A stretch of DNA of 30,015 nucleotides from Mansonella perstans (GCA_037074765.1 JBAMDO010000384.1:1-30015); one strand, 5' to 3'; numbered from the stretch's first letter, positions 1 to 11,249 are shown. Notes: generated by a model from the letters alone, not told the origin. Made by a program: numbers and translations.

Positions 1-2462
1 TTCGAATTGCTGGAATACATGGTAAAATTATCAGTTAAAATTTAAATAATTCGTGGACAGAGGAAAACCGGATGACCGTATAAATTGCCATTTGTTGCCA
101 TCAAATTGCACTGGCATCTATTAATTTTCTTGTAGTGTATGAATCTGAATGATTTGACAGTCAAAATTATAATAGTATGCGCCAAAGAATCGCATGATTA
201 GTGCTAAACGATGAATTGAAGTTAATTTGTAGGTGAAATTTTCAAGTTAAATAAAAATTTTATTTAGTTAGTGCTAATTTGGCTTATCGTTTCAATGATT
301 TGCAATGGAATCGAATTGAATTAATCATATGTCTATTACTGATGACATTACTTTGTATAACGTTATTCGGTGGTATCGCATTGTGGAAGCTATGCTGGAA
401 GAATGAAAAAAACAAACTTGTCTCAACCATGCAAATACAATTTCTCTGTCATATGAAGCAACAACAGGTATGTTCATTTTATTCATGTTTATATGTTCAT
501 TCATTTTATGCTCATTATAATTATCAGCAGTAAATGATAATGAATGATGATGATGATAATAATAACAATAAAAAATAGTAATAAAAACAATGATAGTAGA
601 AATAATAACAATAACTGCGATTACGACATCATTTAATGATAAATAATTAAAATTAATTAATGAGGTGATGGTGGTGAAATTAATTGATGAATAATGGAAT
701 AATTAAAATTAATTACTGTAAAATTTGCCTGTAAAACATCAATGGGATCAATTGGTGTACCAAGAAATGCTATATCATTTTTGAGCAGTAATGATCAGAA
801 GTTGTATTAGGGTAATACAATTGATTTTGTAATTTTGATTATTCTGATAAACTAAGAGCAAGTTTAATAACACTTCCGAATATTTGCATTTTAAGTTTCT
901 TAATTTCTATTTAAGTAAAACTTGAAACTTTCAAAGGCAAAATTTAAGTGATAATCCTTTTTTTTGGATTTAAATTCATGAAATGAAATTTTTTCAAATG
1001 TATGTTTTGCAGGTGCATATGCAGGAGCAATTAGCCTCAATAAAAGCAAGCATCGAAAGGCATTCAACGTTTGAAAATGAAACTGACCAATGCCCAACAA
1101 ATGCTGGGATGCAAAAGAGGAAGCTTTACTTCAGTGCCGGTCATTGCATTCTGCTATTTTCTCTTTATCTTCACATGTGCAATTTAAAAATTTAATTGTA
1201 GATAGAAATATTTTGCGACTGGTTTTTTCCGAGGCTTACAATAAACTACTGAAACATCATTTATGATAGTATAAATTGGGGTATTAGATCTATTTAGTAA
1301 GAATTTACGTTTTTTATTGTAAGTCATCATTTTGAATGTTTAAATGATCATAATCAATGCAGAAGAAAGTAGTTTTCCCAAGATCCGAGATGCAAACTTT
1401 GAATCATTGATATTACATTGTACTATGATTTTAAATGAGGTAATTATTTCAGATTTTTTCGAGCCCGAACTAATGGCTAATCCACCTGTGTTAGCCGTGC
1501 AATTTGTATACGAACTACGGAAGATGATTGATATAGCCAAAGATCGCATTAGAATGAAGCGACATGTTCCGACTCTAACAACTATTTCGGAAGATAGCGA
1601 AAGCGATGAATATCTAGAAATACCGCGACCACCAAGTCGGATGAACGACCGTATTGATGAATCGTCCCCAAAATCCCTGAATTCGGTGGATTCCGGATGT
1701 GACTCCATGAGTGATGAGGATGTCCAGAATCAAAACCTATTAGCACAAGATCGGGAATTAAGGTCGGAGTTAATGCGGAAAACGGACAAAGATGGAAAAT
1801 GGAATGAGATTCAATTGGATGGAAAAAGAAAAGAGAATGAAGACATACAACCGGATCCTTATCATCAAAAAATTCGGCAATGTTCAATAATACCAAGTAA
1901 AGTTGGCAATTTGATACCACGGTCAGTTACTAAGGCTATACAAATTTCCAGTATACCTACCACATCTTCGTCTCGAGTAACCTTAGTGACAACATCACAG
2001 CAGCTTAATCCAAAAGATTTTTCATCTACTGATGTATCCAAAACAATTTATGAGAGGCAAAACGGAGCGAATGCATTGGTGGAAAATGCTATTACATCTA
2101 CGTCATCCAAATTGACAAATTTGGTATCGATAAAACGCGATCCACCAAATCTAAAACACATTCTTAATAATGTACCACCACCTTTACCGGAAAGTACTCC
2201 GCCCACTACGCCACCACCATGCCGTAATCGATTATATAGCGGCCGGCGGAAAGCATATGCTGTTTTTCCAAGTAGTGATTTGATGCTTAAAAAATCATTG
2301 CCACGGCGTTCCAAACGACAGCAACAATTTGGGACTGCTAGTGCAGTTACCGTGCAGACAACAATATCATTATCACAACCACAACCAAAATCATCAACAT
2401 CATCATCATCTACATCATCACCATCAACATCATCATTGCCGTGTGTATCAACAAACGCGTAA
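1..2462 (+). CDS. Single-pass membrane protein, 3' exons (unrecognised, 5' end outside window)
   Basis: Proposed exons: up to 21 (donor GTAAAA), 268-467 (acceptor TTATTTAG, donor GTATGT), 1013-about 1139 (acceptor TTTTGCAG, weak donor GTCATT or an in-phase GT at 1134), and 1453-2462 (acceptor TTATTTCAG, stop TAA). Phases are compatible across all joins. Exon 268-467 encodes a hydrophobic helix of about 22 residues (IELIICLLLMTLLCITLFGG) followed by a Lys/Trp-rich stretch, suggesting a membrane anchor with the C-terminus in the cytoplasm. The last exon encodes about 336 residues: an acidic patch near 1585-1615, a Pro-rich block at 2175-2219 (PPPLPESTPPTTPPP), a basic stretch near 2300 (PRRSKR) and a Ser/Thr-rich end coded by CATCA-like repeats. 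There is no in-frame ATG before the helix in exon 268-467, so the ectodomain must lie upstream of the window. I do not recognise the family. The open frame continues upstream of 1453 to an ATG at 1344, so an unspliced short gene is the alternative. Confidence 0.6.
2391..2442 (+). repeat. CATCA/TCATCA microsatellite inside coding exon
   Basis: A run of TCA/ACA/TCT trinucleotides near the 3' end of the last exon encodes a Ser/Thr homopolymer-like tail (SSTSSSSTSSPSTSS). Length variation here would keep the frame. In another frame the same DNA reads as His/Gln-rich, which explains a spurious overlapping open frame. Confidence 0.75.
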
Positions 2463-4812
2463 TAAGAAATTTAATAGGTCATATTATTCGGGTTCAACGT
2501 TTTACGGTTTTACATTTGTAAAAATTAATCAAAAATTGCAATTTAACACTTTCATGTGTTTTAGTAATTTATTTCTTTCACTGCCAATTTTTCTTTCGTT
2601 CTTTCAATAGCAAATTAATCGTGAGAAAGGATGATTGATGATGTAATATTTAATGTTGTGAGAATAGATTGAAATGTTTTCCTATCATCAAAGAACTGTT
2701 AAGGTAGAAACAAGAGAGAAAGGATTTTTTTTTTTTGTTGAGCTAAAATTTCTCATTTACAGTAAATATTTTGTAAACATCACAAAGCAAACTTTCATCA
2801 ATGACTTGCTTCTATTTTAAACATATTTAAAATATTTAGAAATATGAGATTTTATTGAGACAACGATGAAATGTCATTTTAAATGGGCAACAGTTGATGA
2901 AAATTACTTATCACGATCACTTATCACTGAATGTCATTTAGGAAAATGTAAACGAAAATGATTTGTCTTTAGTGAATAGTTATTTACACATACGTGAGCT
3001 AACAATTGGAATTAGTGGCTGAAAAATAATTGCACCTTGAGTAATTAGTCGTAATATACGATTATATCTCGAAATTATCAAAAATCATATTTATTTACTG
3101 AAATTTTATGAAACTTCATGAAAAGTGTTAATGCCAAAAAATTTCGAGAACTTCACTAAACGACATTTATAAATCTAACGCTTGAGAAATCTTTGAAGAG
3201 TATCTTAATCATGATTGACAGTACATAAATACATGATTACATTTCGAGTACTTATTTTCTAAGGTATTGGATTCCTTTATGTTATTTACTAGAAATTTGT
3301 AATTATTACAAGAATGTACTTCTACAATTTTACTAAAGTTTTAATTGAGTTTCAAATGTAGAAAGTTTCTTTCGGCAAATCCTCATTTCTCTTTCACTTT
3401 TTTTTGCAACTATTGCCGGTTTATCGAACATTAATTTGCTATCTATTTATTCTACAAAAAATGCTTTTCAAAAAAAAAGTTCCATAAAATTGATAAGTTT
3501 CATGCAAGAGAAAAAGAGAAAAAATAAAATGCAAATTAAACAAAGAGGTCAAAAAAAGAAATAATTCATTTATTACTTGATTGTATTTTATGAAAATTTA
3601 TTCTATTCATAGTAAATAAAATGTCTTTTTTTTTTTTTAAATTTACAAAGTGTACCCTATGGTTGCTCAGCAAATAATAATTGTGTCATAGAATTTTATC
3701 AAAGGTTTTTTGCGCTATTTTTTCTCATTTATATTTGTATAACTGTTAATAGAATTATTGTATATGAAGTGTTTATTTTATTATCAATAAAAAAAGAAAT
3801 GCATAAATGCCATTATAAAAATATTTTGCCAACAACACCGTTGAAGAAATAGTTTCTCGTCAAAGTTATTTCATGCTGTAATTGTGTTTAATTATGGGTT
3901 AAAGGCATTTATTTGAATGCAATTCTTGAGTTGAGTTATTTCAAAAAAATCTTCCAAGTATTTAATGTGTTGAAAAAATTTATTGAGGCTTTTAACGTGA
4001 ATGTCACCGTACAGATCCTGTTTTGATTAGCAATTATGATGAATGAAATTTTTCCGTGTGGAATAATTAATTCGAGAATTACAATGAGAATCAAATTTCT
4101 TTTCTGCTAACACTTATCACACTCTTTATTTAAGTGTTCAATAAGCTTGAAAATAAAATTTGAAATGAAACGAAACATGAAATAGCCGAATATTTCAATG
4201 ACATGCAAATACAATTAACGTACACTAGAATTTATTAAATCAAAATTTTTAAATATTTGACCTGTAATATTTAATAATTATATACACATTTATTTGAGCT
4301 TTAGAGATGACAAAAATAAAAAATGAGTGATAAAAACTGGTCTAAAACAGGAATGAGAGTTATTGACCGGAAAATGAAAAGAATTTAATTACAAATGCAT
4401 CAGCAAATTTTTTTTTTCCTTTTTTTTTTGTTTCGAATTGATTCAATAAGAATTTCAGCTGGGATAATTTTATTTCAGTTGACTTATTGTAAATTTTTTT
4501 GCAAACAAATACCTCAAATTATTTTATGTCAAATTAAAATAATCATAAATGAAAATAAGAAATTAATGGCTAAGAAATAGTACAGTTAATGTGCAAACGA
4601 TTCCAAATTACTTATCATTTGAAGATCAGTGATGCAATTATTCCGCTCCTCCATCATGTCTTTAAAAGAAAGAAAACTTTGTCTTCTTGAATGACACAAA
4701 TAATATGTCGTACATGTATATATATAAAATAATTTTAATAATATTAATTGGAATTAAGGACAAAAAGTGTCACAGTCCCTGTTGTTTTCATTACTTTGCC
4801 TGTCTCATTTTT

Positions 4813-4995
4813 TCACGAAAAAGTGATCCTTCTATTTCGAGTTTCAAATTTACTTGACCAAAAATAGCCATCAGTATCTAACTTCTTTGCCATAAAATAC
4901 AAAAATTTACATGCAATTTCGGCAGCATGAAAGTTTTTCCAGATGAACTGAAGAGAAATATTTTTAAATGGATTAAAGGAAATACAAAAATTCAA
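4813..4995 (-). pseudogene. Possible mariner-type transposase N-terminal relic
   Basis: The minus-strand frame contains a stretch with the spacing of the helix-turn-helix found at the N-terminus of mariner transposases: a basic/aromatic lead, then HAAEIACK, and about 20 residues later WSSKFETRN, which resembles the W-F-x-K-F-x-x-G-[ND] signature. The frame is closed by stops on both sides, and I could not follow homology further. No terminal inverted repeats were identified. This is a weak call from pattern memory only and could be chance. Confidence 0.2.
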
Positions 4996-5795
4996 CAGTC
5001 AAGACTATTTGTCCAAATCTATTGTATTGCACAGATTTCAAACACTGGTCTAGTTTTGGATCCATTGGAAGCATTGCATAATCCATAGAAGAAATTGAAA
5101 TATGATTTATTCAAAAAATGAATTTCGAAATGTTAGAATCCTAGCAATTCCTTCTTACCGTAAATTATATTAAGCTGAGCTGCAGCTTAAAGCATTGGTA
5201 TGAGCTATCACAGAGCTATGTAAAGTGCATCCAATAAATCAAGAAACACAGCAACCATAGCGATATAGAAATTAATTAAAATAAGACGCATGGATTTTGT
5301 TCCACCTTTAAGCCAGATAAAAATGAAGATACATCATTTGCTCAACTTAGACAATATATCGATTTCACAAGTCTGACAACAGTCCTGAACTGTGTTTATC
5401 GAAGTAAGAAAATTTAGTTTGTTTGAGTTTTCAGTTTGAATATTAGAAAGAATCACTCGGAACACTGGTTAGGATTTCTGGAAATAGTTTGCGAGTGATT
5501 ACCTGAAAAGGATTTAACAGAACGTTAAAAATCATTAATTCAAAAATTAAATTTCGAGATCCGAACCATCAACTTTATGCTTTAGATATTCTACCTAGTA
5601 TGTAATCTCAATAGTTACAGTGTTAATTGACTCACCTTTCTGCATTATCTAGATCAAAAAAAAACGTGCTCTTCACTACCCTTTTCTTTCCTTGATTTTC
5701 CATGGAATTTTTATCAGTCTTATGTGCTTAGGTCAAATTCCTGTACATTATTGTTAACAACAATACTCGGTGGTGCTATTTGCTCACTACATATC

Positions 5796-5940
5796 TTGTT
5801 ATTTTTAAATGTTGAATCCATGGCTTTACAGAATTTACCGAATTTTCTGTTTACAGATAACTACGTGTCTTGTTTACAGAATAACTGCGTGACTATGTGT
5901 TTTGTTATTTTTAAATGTTGAATCCGTGGCTTTACAGAAT
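5796..5940. repeat. Tandem duplication, 39-bp copies about 106 bp apart
   Basis: The sequence at 5796-5834 recurs at 5902-5940 with a single mismatch (A to G in the ATCCATGG/ATCCGTGG segment). Between them lies a second, shorter pair: TGTTTACAGATAACTACGTG at about 5849 and a near-copy at about 5871. Together these look like a local tandem duplication of about 106 bp that has partly diverged. Confidence 0.7.
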
Positions 5941-7860
5941 AATAGGACTTCTGAGTGTAGCTTTACATACTTTTGAGAATATGAGGGTTGTTTTAGGAAT
6001 GGTATCGAGAATGAATGTATTGTGTTACTGATATCAAATGAACGGTTACCGTTTCCCACTTCTTTTCCTGTCACGCATTTCTCCATCTTTCGGCGGCACC
6101 TTATTTTCATAATTTCTCGCGTCAAAAATTTAAGAATCAGAAATCGTGCTTACTCGGTCTCCTGTAGTATCTGTTAATTGCTCAGTGTAAAGCATCTCTA
6201 ATGATTATAGAGTTAGACTGGATTCAAGGTTGTGGATGCATGAATACTTCTTACTAGATTCCTTTTATTCGTACTGATACTGTTCGCCAACACTAGCACC
6301 TAGTTTGTTTGTCTTAAATCATTTTGATTTTTATAAATAAATTTAAGGAAAATTGTTCCGTAATACTTGCGTTTTCTGTTTTGTGTGTGCTCGAAGTTTT
6401 AACGGATTTTCAGAAATTTTAAGAAGATTGAAATGGAATAAATGAATCTCATCATCGATACTGATGGTGGGCGAATGACTGATAGAATTTTAGGTGACAA
6501 AAGCTTTTCTCCCTGTTTTTAAAAATCGCTGTCTTCTCTATCATCTACCATAATTAAGATTGTATTTGACGGCGTACTTGTAATATTGGTAGTATTTCCG
6601 ATACTGTCTGGACTGGGATTTTCGTCGTTACCTGAAATTTGCACTCAAAATATGCGTAAACAATGCAAATGGAAATTCTTTCTTAAATATTTCTATTCGA
6701 ATACTTAATTAGCCATAAATGCTTTCAGAACAGTTGTGCAATGGATACTTTTATTACTATTACTGTTCGTAGTACAAAAGATGAACAATCTTTAATGCAA
6801 ATCGACATCATCTTCATTATTTACTATTATCGTTATTAAGTTATAATATCTCTAAAACTTGAAATGTAATCATTAATTTGCAATAATTTAGCTTGTAGTC
6901 CAAGCAGGTTTCTACTTAAACATACATGCGATACGACTGGTAATTTTTTTTTCTCAATTGTCGCTTATTTAAACATTTCTTTGATGATAATGCTTATCAT
7001 TGCTTTCCATATGAGAAATAACATAAAATTGGGATGAAATATTGATTTTTTAGTTTTTACTTTACAGTACTGATCATATGGATCAAAGAAAAAGTTTTCT
7101 TAATTAGTAAATTTAATATTTTCTGAGAAATTACCTCAATACAGGTAAAAAATATTTGAAAGCATCATTTAATATTATAGTTTATTACTGTTCAATTAAT
7201 CAAATAAACAAAAGAATATTGCAATGGAATAGAATTCAATCATTTCGCGAAATAATTTTTAAATAGTTTATTCATATGCCTTTAGAGAAAAATATTTGAC
7301 AGATAACATTTAAATGATTTGAAAATTTTTGGCAAAAAAGTGAAAGAAGCATATTTTTCTGTATTTTGGATGGTGAATATCTCATAATTGGAAGAGCAAA
7401 TGGTTGTATAAGTATTAAGGACATAAATGAACGTACTCATAACTCAGAACACATTTCAAATTAAAATTTTTTTCATCATTTTCATTAGCATAATTATCAC
7501 GAATTTCACCGAATTACCTAAAAATTATTCTTTTAATTTGAGACTTTTAATTTTCAGTTTTAAAAACACAAGAGTGCAAACAAGGTATGCAAAATAGTTT
7601 CTTGTAATAATTTAATTTCAACTTTAGTTTCTGAAAGCAAACAAATTCCCAATATAACTTACTTTCTCTAATTTTGTCTATCCTTAATTTCAAGTAGTGT
7701 CGCGAATTTATAACGCGAAACTTCCACTAATGACATTATAAGCATTCAATCCTAAGATTGTGATCTAAAGTTATATCTTTTGAATTCATGTAAATTCTAT
7801 TGTAATCCTCTATTGTGCGCCATAAATGATTCCCTCAATCATTTTTGTCCTTTATCTGAA

Positions 7861-7877
7861 ATTATATATATATATAG
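7861..7877 (+). promoter_or_regulatory. TATA-like LTR promoter element
   Basis: A (TA)n run followed by GGATGG lies in the middle of the LTR, upstream of the AATAAA at 8059. The 3' LTR has the same motif two bases shorter. Position within the LTR suggests the U3 promoter, but the TA run is also an ordinary microsatellite, so function is inference. Confidence 0.4.
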
Positions 7878-7952
7878 GATGGTCAATCTTCTAAATTCAT
7901 TTAACTCTTCACTTCTTCTATTATATCCTTATCCAATTCTTCCTCGTTAAGC

Positions 7953-8060
7953 CACGTTCGCATTTGTTAATGTTTTGGCCAAGTTCACATTTGTTAAGGT
8001 TTTATTCACGTTCGCGTTTGTTAATGTTTTAATCACGTTCGCGTTTGTTAATATTGTTAA
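7953..8060 (+). repeat. Four 27-bp tandem repeats in 5' LTR
   Basis: Units start at 7953, 7980, 8007 and 8034 with exact 27-bp spacing. Each follows the pattern CACGTTCGCRTTTGTTAATG plus seven less conserved bases. The last unit runs into the AATAAA. The second unit is the most diverged (CAAGTTCACATTTG). The array sits between the TATA-like run and the polyadenylation signal. Confidence 0.9.
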
Positions 8061-8198
8061 TAAAGGTTTAATTACCCAAGTTTGAGATTGAGTTCTCCCG
8101 CCCAACGAAAAACGACTCAATACAACGCCCTATAACGAACCCGCTGGAATATTATTGGCCGACATCGACTTCTCATAAGAAAATTCACGACAGAAAAT

Positions 8199-8216
8199 TG
8201 GTGCAGCGAGGTGAGG
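8199..8216 (+). other. Candidate tRNA primer-binding site
   Basis: TGGTGCAGCGAGGTGAGG begins with the TGG expected opposite a tRNA CCA end, and TGGTGCA would pair with the end of a glycine-type tRNA. It lies about 35 bases after the last LTR base, farther than is usual for a primer-binding site. The match beyond seven bases was not tested. Confidence 0.3.
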
Positions 8217-8219
8217 TAT

Positions 8220-9664
8220 ATGATGTCAACTAACATTATCGCCAGTATACAACCAGCAAAGAAAAGGTTAGTTTCTCTTTTACAAGAAATAAATAACTTG
8301 AAACTCGAAACCCCGGATTCCAATGTGCCAATAGAGTAACTGGGAAAGGTCTACATCGCGAACAGAAAGGTTCTCGCGGATAAAATAGAGAGGATAAAAT
8401 TATGCGTTGAATCACTTGAAAAAGCGAACGACAAGTGGTTCAACTACCTTCAAACAATCACTGCAACGAAAAGGAGGGAAGAAGAGGAGAAAGTTTATGA
8501 AACGATCACGGAGGGTGAACACGGTTTATTCCAACTGATCCATGAGGGAAAGGAATCGCTGATAGCATTAACGAAGGATAAGGAGGAAGCCGAACAAAAT
8601 TTAGAAATGCTATCAATAACGAAAAATAAGGAACAGGAGAGATCAATTCCTCCTTCAAACCTTTCTATCAATCTTCCCAAATTATCATTACCTACTTTCA
8701 ACGGTGACCCAAGGCAATGGCGACAGTTTTGGAGTAGCTTCAACGCAGCCATAGATTCGCAACCACTTCCGGAAATTCAAAAATTAAACTACTTATATTC
8801 GTGTCTGAAAGACAACGCACTAAAAGCCGTGTCAGGATACGATATAGCACCGGAAAATTATGAAGTGATTAAGCGACTACTCCAAGAAAAATACGGTGAC
8901 TCCTCGACAATATTGACACTATTATATAACGAATTCCAGTCCATCAAAAGAAATGAGAAGGATTGGATTATAACTGTCGAGAACATCGAACGAGTGTTGC
9001 GCCAATTGGAAGCTTCAGGAGAAAACCTGGAGCATTCAAGCGTTGAAACCACAATAGAAAGTAAGTTACCATCTTGGATTTTGAAGAAGGTTTATACCCA
9101 GAAATTAGTAGATATGCCTTGGTCGATTTCAAAATTAAGAAATTTCTTGTTAAAACTGGCTAAGGTGAAGCAACAAGTAAAAAATAGTCAGAGTTCATTC
9201 AACCGACCGGAAAATAAACCTACAATTGTCAAAACGGAACAGAAGCGAAATGACGACTCAGGAGGAACATCAGCATTGACAACAGTACGAACTAATAAGA
9301 AATCGCCACAAGCAACGATAGCAAAGAAGAGACCTTGCATTTTTGCTCTGGGGACCACTGGGATAGCGATTGCGACGTCTATCCTACTGCTAATTTACGA
9401 ATAAATCGCCTCAAGACGCTCCAGAAATGTACGAATTGTTTCAAAAATAATCATAAGGGAGAAAAATGTAAGGTGAAAAAACAATGTTTCTTCTGTAAAG
9501 CGTCGCATAACAGTGCCGTGTGTGGGAAAAGAAGAATATCAACGACACCAGAGAAGGAGTATTCGACACCAGAGAAGGAGTGTTCGACATCACTCTACAA
9601 TTCAACATCTGCGACTCGAACGAGAAGGGGACTACAAGGGGAACTTCTTTATGTAAAAAGATAA
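8220..9664 (+). pseudogene. Retrotransposon gag with zinc knuckles, interrupted
   Basis: The frame opens at tandem ATGs (8220, 8223), stops at an in-frame TAA at 8337-8339 after 39 codons, and continues open in the same frame to about 9340. The continuing part has a charged coiled-coil-like start, then a DUF1759-like domain from about 8660 (LPTFNGDPRQWRQFW) to about 9110, as in Pao-family gag proteins that build the particle. At 9340-9344 the frame drops by one base in a T run, splitting the first CCHC knuckle. Two further knuckles follow in the new frame (CTNCFKNNHKGEKC, CFFCKASHNSAVC). A second shift lies near 9527-9533. A 21-bp in-frame tandem duplication sits at 9543-9584. Whether the breaks are biological or assembly errors cannot be decided here. 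Confidence 0.85.
9543..9584 (+). repeat. 21-bp tandem duplication between knuckles and protease
   Basis: CGACACCAGAGAAGGAGTATT is followed directly by a copy with one change (TGTT for TATT). The unit length is a multiple of three, so it adds seven residues without shifting frame. A third partial start (CGACAT) follows. Confidence 0.85.
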
Positions 9665-10190
9665 AGGTATTCAATCCATCGCAACCCCAACGACAACAGA
9701 AGCCCTAGCATTATTTGATGTAGGCTCACAAATGTCCTTTATCTCCAAAAAATTATCTCATCAATTGAGATTAATCGAGTCAGAGAAACAAAACATAACG
9801 ATAGCTGCATTTGGTACGAAGAAACCGATGCAGTGTCCCACTTCCTGTGCGGAACTGAAGGTGCGAACTGAAGATAACGAGGTTATATCGTTCTACGCTA
9901 ATGTAGTCGAATATTTGACAAACGAACTCAGTAGTAGATTCACCAAAAGATTTCAATTCGATGATCTAAGTAATCATTGGGAAAAGCCGGACATACTAAT
10001 TGGAGCGGACTATTTCTTAAATTTATACTCTACAAGACCTCAAGGAATTAAAATCAGGACATATATTAGTCCATCTAAGGTTGGTCCTATGATTGTTGGC
10101 AGTGGCGATATCAACAAACTTTGTAAAAATAACAGAGATGCCACAGGGATAATATGCTCAGTTAATACAACCCTCAATTCAGACTTAGAA
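9665..10190 (+). pseudogene. Retrotransposon aspartic protease domain (DUF1758-like)
   Basis: After a frame change near 9695-9705, the frame reads ALFDVGSQMSFIS with the catalytic Asp at 9717-9719. It continues to a KPDILIGADYF motif near 9980-10020, both characteristic of BEL/Pao proteases that cut the polyprotein. The usual flap and hydrophobic spacing look intact. The residue after the Asp is Val rather than the usual Ser or Thr (D-V-G), which may weaken activity or be a copy-specific change. The domain follows the gag knuckles directly, as expected for a gag-pol polyprotein. Confidence 0.8.
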
Positions 10191-11240
10191 AAATTCTGGA
10201 AATTAGAAATGATCGGCATTCAAGAATCTCCCACTATAGATGACGATCATCAAGCTATAAAACAATTTGAACAAACTGTTATTATGCTGGAGGGAAGATA
10301 TCAAGTACGTTGGCCGTGGAAAAGCTCCACACAAAGACTAAGCAATAATTATGGCTTATGCCTTAGACGTTTGAAGTATCTAGTAAAACGCCTCAACCCA
10401 ATCGCTTCTTCAGTTATACGACGAAACAATCAAGACCAATTACAAACTGGAATAATTGAAGAAGTACCTCGAACGATGAGGTTGGTGTCATACATTATCT
10501 ACCACATCACGAGGTGCTAACCCCTGGAAAAATACAACCAAATTAAGAATAGTCTATGATGCTTCAGCACATCACAAAGGACTTAAAAGCCTAAATGACA
10601 TACTGTATCGAGATACAGTAGTATTCTTAATGGTAGATTTAGTGGTATATTACTCCGTTTTCAAACGATGAGGATGGTGATAACTGCGGATATCGAAAAG
10701 GCATTCCTACAAATAGGGCTACAAGAAAAAGAAAGGAATTGTACCCGATTTCTTTGGTTAAATGAGATAAAAGAAGAAGTCTGCGACGAGAATATAAAAA
10801 GTTACCGCTTAAGAGAGTTCCCTTTGGAGTGATATCATCCCCTTTCTTGTTAGCAGCGATCTTAACTACCATCTAGAAAATTATGGTAGTGAATTAGCTG
10901 GAGAAATCCGAAAGAATCTATACGTGGACAATATCACTGTATCGGCAGAGAATACTGAAGAGGCATTGTACAAGTATGAGAAATGAAGATAATTTTTGAG
11001 GAAGCCTCAATGAATGTGAGGGAATTTCTTTCAAATGAAAAGGATTTCAACAAACGAATATCTTATTCCGACTTAAGCCAAACAAACAAAGAAAACTTTC
11101 TTGACTTAACTGGAACCATGAAAGGGATCATATAGATGTTATATTAAAACCATGGCGAGGAAAGGATTTAACAAAAAGGACCATTTTACAATTCATCGCC
11201 TCTCAATATGATCCTCTGGGCTTTTTAGTCCCGTAATGAT
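10191..11240 (+). pseudogene. Retrotransposon reverse transcriptase, multiply frameshifted
   Basis: Linker and palm regions can be followed through successive frames: FWKLEMIGIQE near 10193, QTGIIEEVP near 10447, KLRIVYDASAHHKG near 10541, motif A TADIEKAFLQI with Asp at 10689-10691, [10 protein letters not shown] near 10818, and the active-site box YVDN at 10921-10932. The second acidic residue of that box is Asn, a variant I believe occurs in nematode Pao-like elements. One-base frame losses lie near 10472, 10530, 10630, 10811, 10864, 10981, 11111, 11232 and 11248, nearly all explicable by shortening of a same-base run. The domain would copy element RNA into DNA. As written here it cannot be translated as one protein. 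Confidence 0.85.
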
Positions 11241-11249
11241 CGATTCAAA

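Larger units (their letters stand above)
2463..7697. other. AT-rich intergenic DNA, no convincing gene
   Basis: This stretch is dominated by A/T runs and stop codons in all frames. Open frames at 4395-4580 and 5724-5921 are short, lack splice or composition support, and are not called. Within it I can point to a perfect 8-bp inverted repeat with a 5-bp loop at 5170-5190, short tandem duplications at 5796-5940, and a weak transposase-like frame on the minus strand at 4813-4995. The block from about 5000 to 6600 is slightly less AT-rich than its surroundings, which could reflect an old decayed element or gene. I could not resolve it. Confidence 0.5.
7698..8164 (+). repeat. 5' LTR of BEL/Pao element
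   Basis: It begins TGTCGCGAATTT and is matched by the copy at 13574. A TGT...ACA boundary is the most natural reading, giving 467 bp, although identity to the other LTR continues four more bases (TCGA) to 8168. It contains a TA-rich TATA-like run at about 7861-7877, four 27-bp tandem units (7953-8060) and an AATAAA at 8059-8064 that could serve as the polyadenylation signal. Confidence 0.9.

Noticed and set aside
1582..1920. Minus-strand open frame opposite the membrane-protein exon
   Set aside because: Antisense shadow of the 1453-2462 coding exon.
2329..2610. His/Gln-rich plus-strand open frame
   Set aside because: It is the shifted reading of the CATCA repeat in the Ser-rich exon; no independent start or splice support.
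3659..3676. GTTGCTCAGCAAAT as another X-box
   Set aside because: The second half-site does not fit RRNRAC and no gene start lies just downstream.
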